7,063 bases of DNA. Source: Candidatus Coatesiibacteriota bacterium. Its GTDB lineage: Bacteria > RBG-13-66-14 > B26-G2. The stretch covers positions 1-7,063 of the forward strand of contig QMNJ01000080.1 in NCBI GenBank assembly GCA_003647715.1, read 5' to 3'. The position numbers were made by a program, and so were the translations under genes. The first letter of the stretch is position 1, and each line of letters begins with the position of its first letter. Below the pieces are notes generated by a model. It did no database searches and was not told the DNA's origin. It saw nothing but the letters and a program-made list of their open reading frames with translations. Below are positions 6,688 through 7,063 of the stretch, piece after piece.

Positions 6688-7063
6688 TTATTTTTTCAAC
6701 AATTTAAAATAAGCCCTAGCTTTTATACCCTCAAATTCACGCAACTTAATACCAGATTGATATAATAATTTTTTTCCCTCTATATTTGGGTAAGGTTCAC
6801 AATATACAACTTCTTTTATACCTGATTCTATAATCTTTTTTGAGCATAATTGACAAGGAAAAGTCGTTACGTAAATAATAGAACCTATAATAGAAACTCC
6901 ACCCAACCTAGCTAACTGTATTATTGCTCTTTCTTCAGCATGTATTGCTCTACATAAATCTAAATGTTTATTGTAAGTATTTTTAATTTCATGAACTTGC
7001 TTTTTATTCTTCTCTTTTCCTATATATTCTGGTTCAAAAAATGTCTTTTTAACAGATCTACTA
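6688..7063 (-). CDS. dCMP/dCTP-type deaminase, AvcD/DcdV-like C-terminal domain (5' end outside window)
   Basis: The frame is open from the window edge (first full codon 7062-7060) to TAA at 6690-6688, giving the last 124 residues. The zinc and catalytic site of the cytidine/deoxycytidylate deaminase fold is complete: CRAIHAEERAI (His codon 6942-6940, catalytic Glu 6936-6934) and TTFPCQLC (Cys codons at 6855-6853 and 6846-6844). GIKEVVYCEPYP follows, and the tail is REFEGIKARAYFKLLKK. The RA-HAE, TTFPC-C, GIK-VVY-EPYP order and the FxGIxxRxYF ending resemble, from memory, the C-terminal domain of anti-phage dCTP deaminases, which carry an N-terminal P-loop kinase-like domain and deplete dCTP or dCMP during phage attack. 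Whether that domain exists here cannot be seen; a plain dCMP deaminase (ComEB type) is the alternative. A TTG at 6906 is not the start, because the HAE motif lies upstream of it. The gene is AT-rich. Confidence 0.8.
   Translation of the reverse strand, partial: SRSVKKTFFEPEYIGKEKNKKQVHEIKNTYNKHLDLCRAIHAEERAIIQLARLGGVSIIGSIIYVTTFPCQLCSKKIIESGIKEVVYCEPYPNIEGKKLLYQSGIKLREFEGIKARAYFKLLKK

Noticed and set aside
1..7063. CRISPR array, insertion sequence ends or tRNA genes
   Set aside because: No regularly spaced repeats, transposase frame with terminal repeats, or cloverleaf with a T-loop was found on reading both strands.

Overview
The window reads as chromosomal DNA from an uncultured or deep-branching bacterium. 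All recognised genes lie on the minus strand and are transcribed from right to left. A lipid flippase for peptidoglycan synthesis (MurJ), a PlsY-type acyltransferase and the alpha chain of the bacterial tetrameric glycyl-tRNA synthetase (GlyQ) point to Bacteria. The amino-acid permease fused to two universal stress (USP) domains is also common in archaea. The phylum cannot be fixed from this sequence.

Layout in transcription order. (1) 7063-6414 is a strongly AT-rich accessory stretch. It holds the 3' part of a zinc-dependent deaminase that resembles the C-terminal domain of anti-phage dCTP deaminases (AvcD/DcdV), then a 60-residue zinc-ribbon protein with a strong Shine-Dalgarno site, then a 12-bp hairpin terminator. 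(2) 6400-5505 is glyQ. It has its own -35/-10 promoter placed so that the transcript should start on or next to the ATG (leaderless). Its reading frame is interrupted by one TGA exactly at a tryptophan position conserved in GlyQ. (3) 5487-5329 is an AT-rich ORF of 52 codons with no recognised family. (4) 5308-4718 is a divergent plsY. (5) 4674-1701 holds a promoter, the permease-USP fusion, and a small membrane protein with channel-type TM helices whose start overlaps the permease stop by 11 bases. (6) 1627-53 is murJ. Bases 1-52 hold only AT-rich non-coding sequence.

How the parts relate. plsY and murJ serve membrane phospholipid and cell-wall synthesis. The permease-USP protein and the overlapping channel-like protein look like a translationally coupled transport unit. 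The deaminase and zinc-ribbon genes look like a separate, probably acquired transcription unit, set apart by base composition, by a true Shine-Dalgarno site and by its own terminator.

The two points most worth a second look are the TGA inside glyQ and the deaminase. None of the eight natural stops in the window is TGA (four TAG, four TAA), yet all 19 other tryptophans are TGG. The TGA could therefore be rare recoding or readthrough, a recent nonsense mutation, or a base-call error. The deaminase could be part of a phage-defence gene cut by the window edge.
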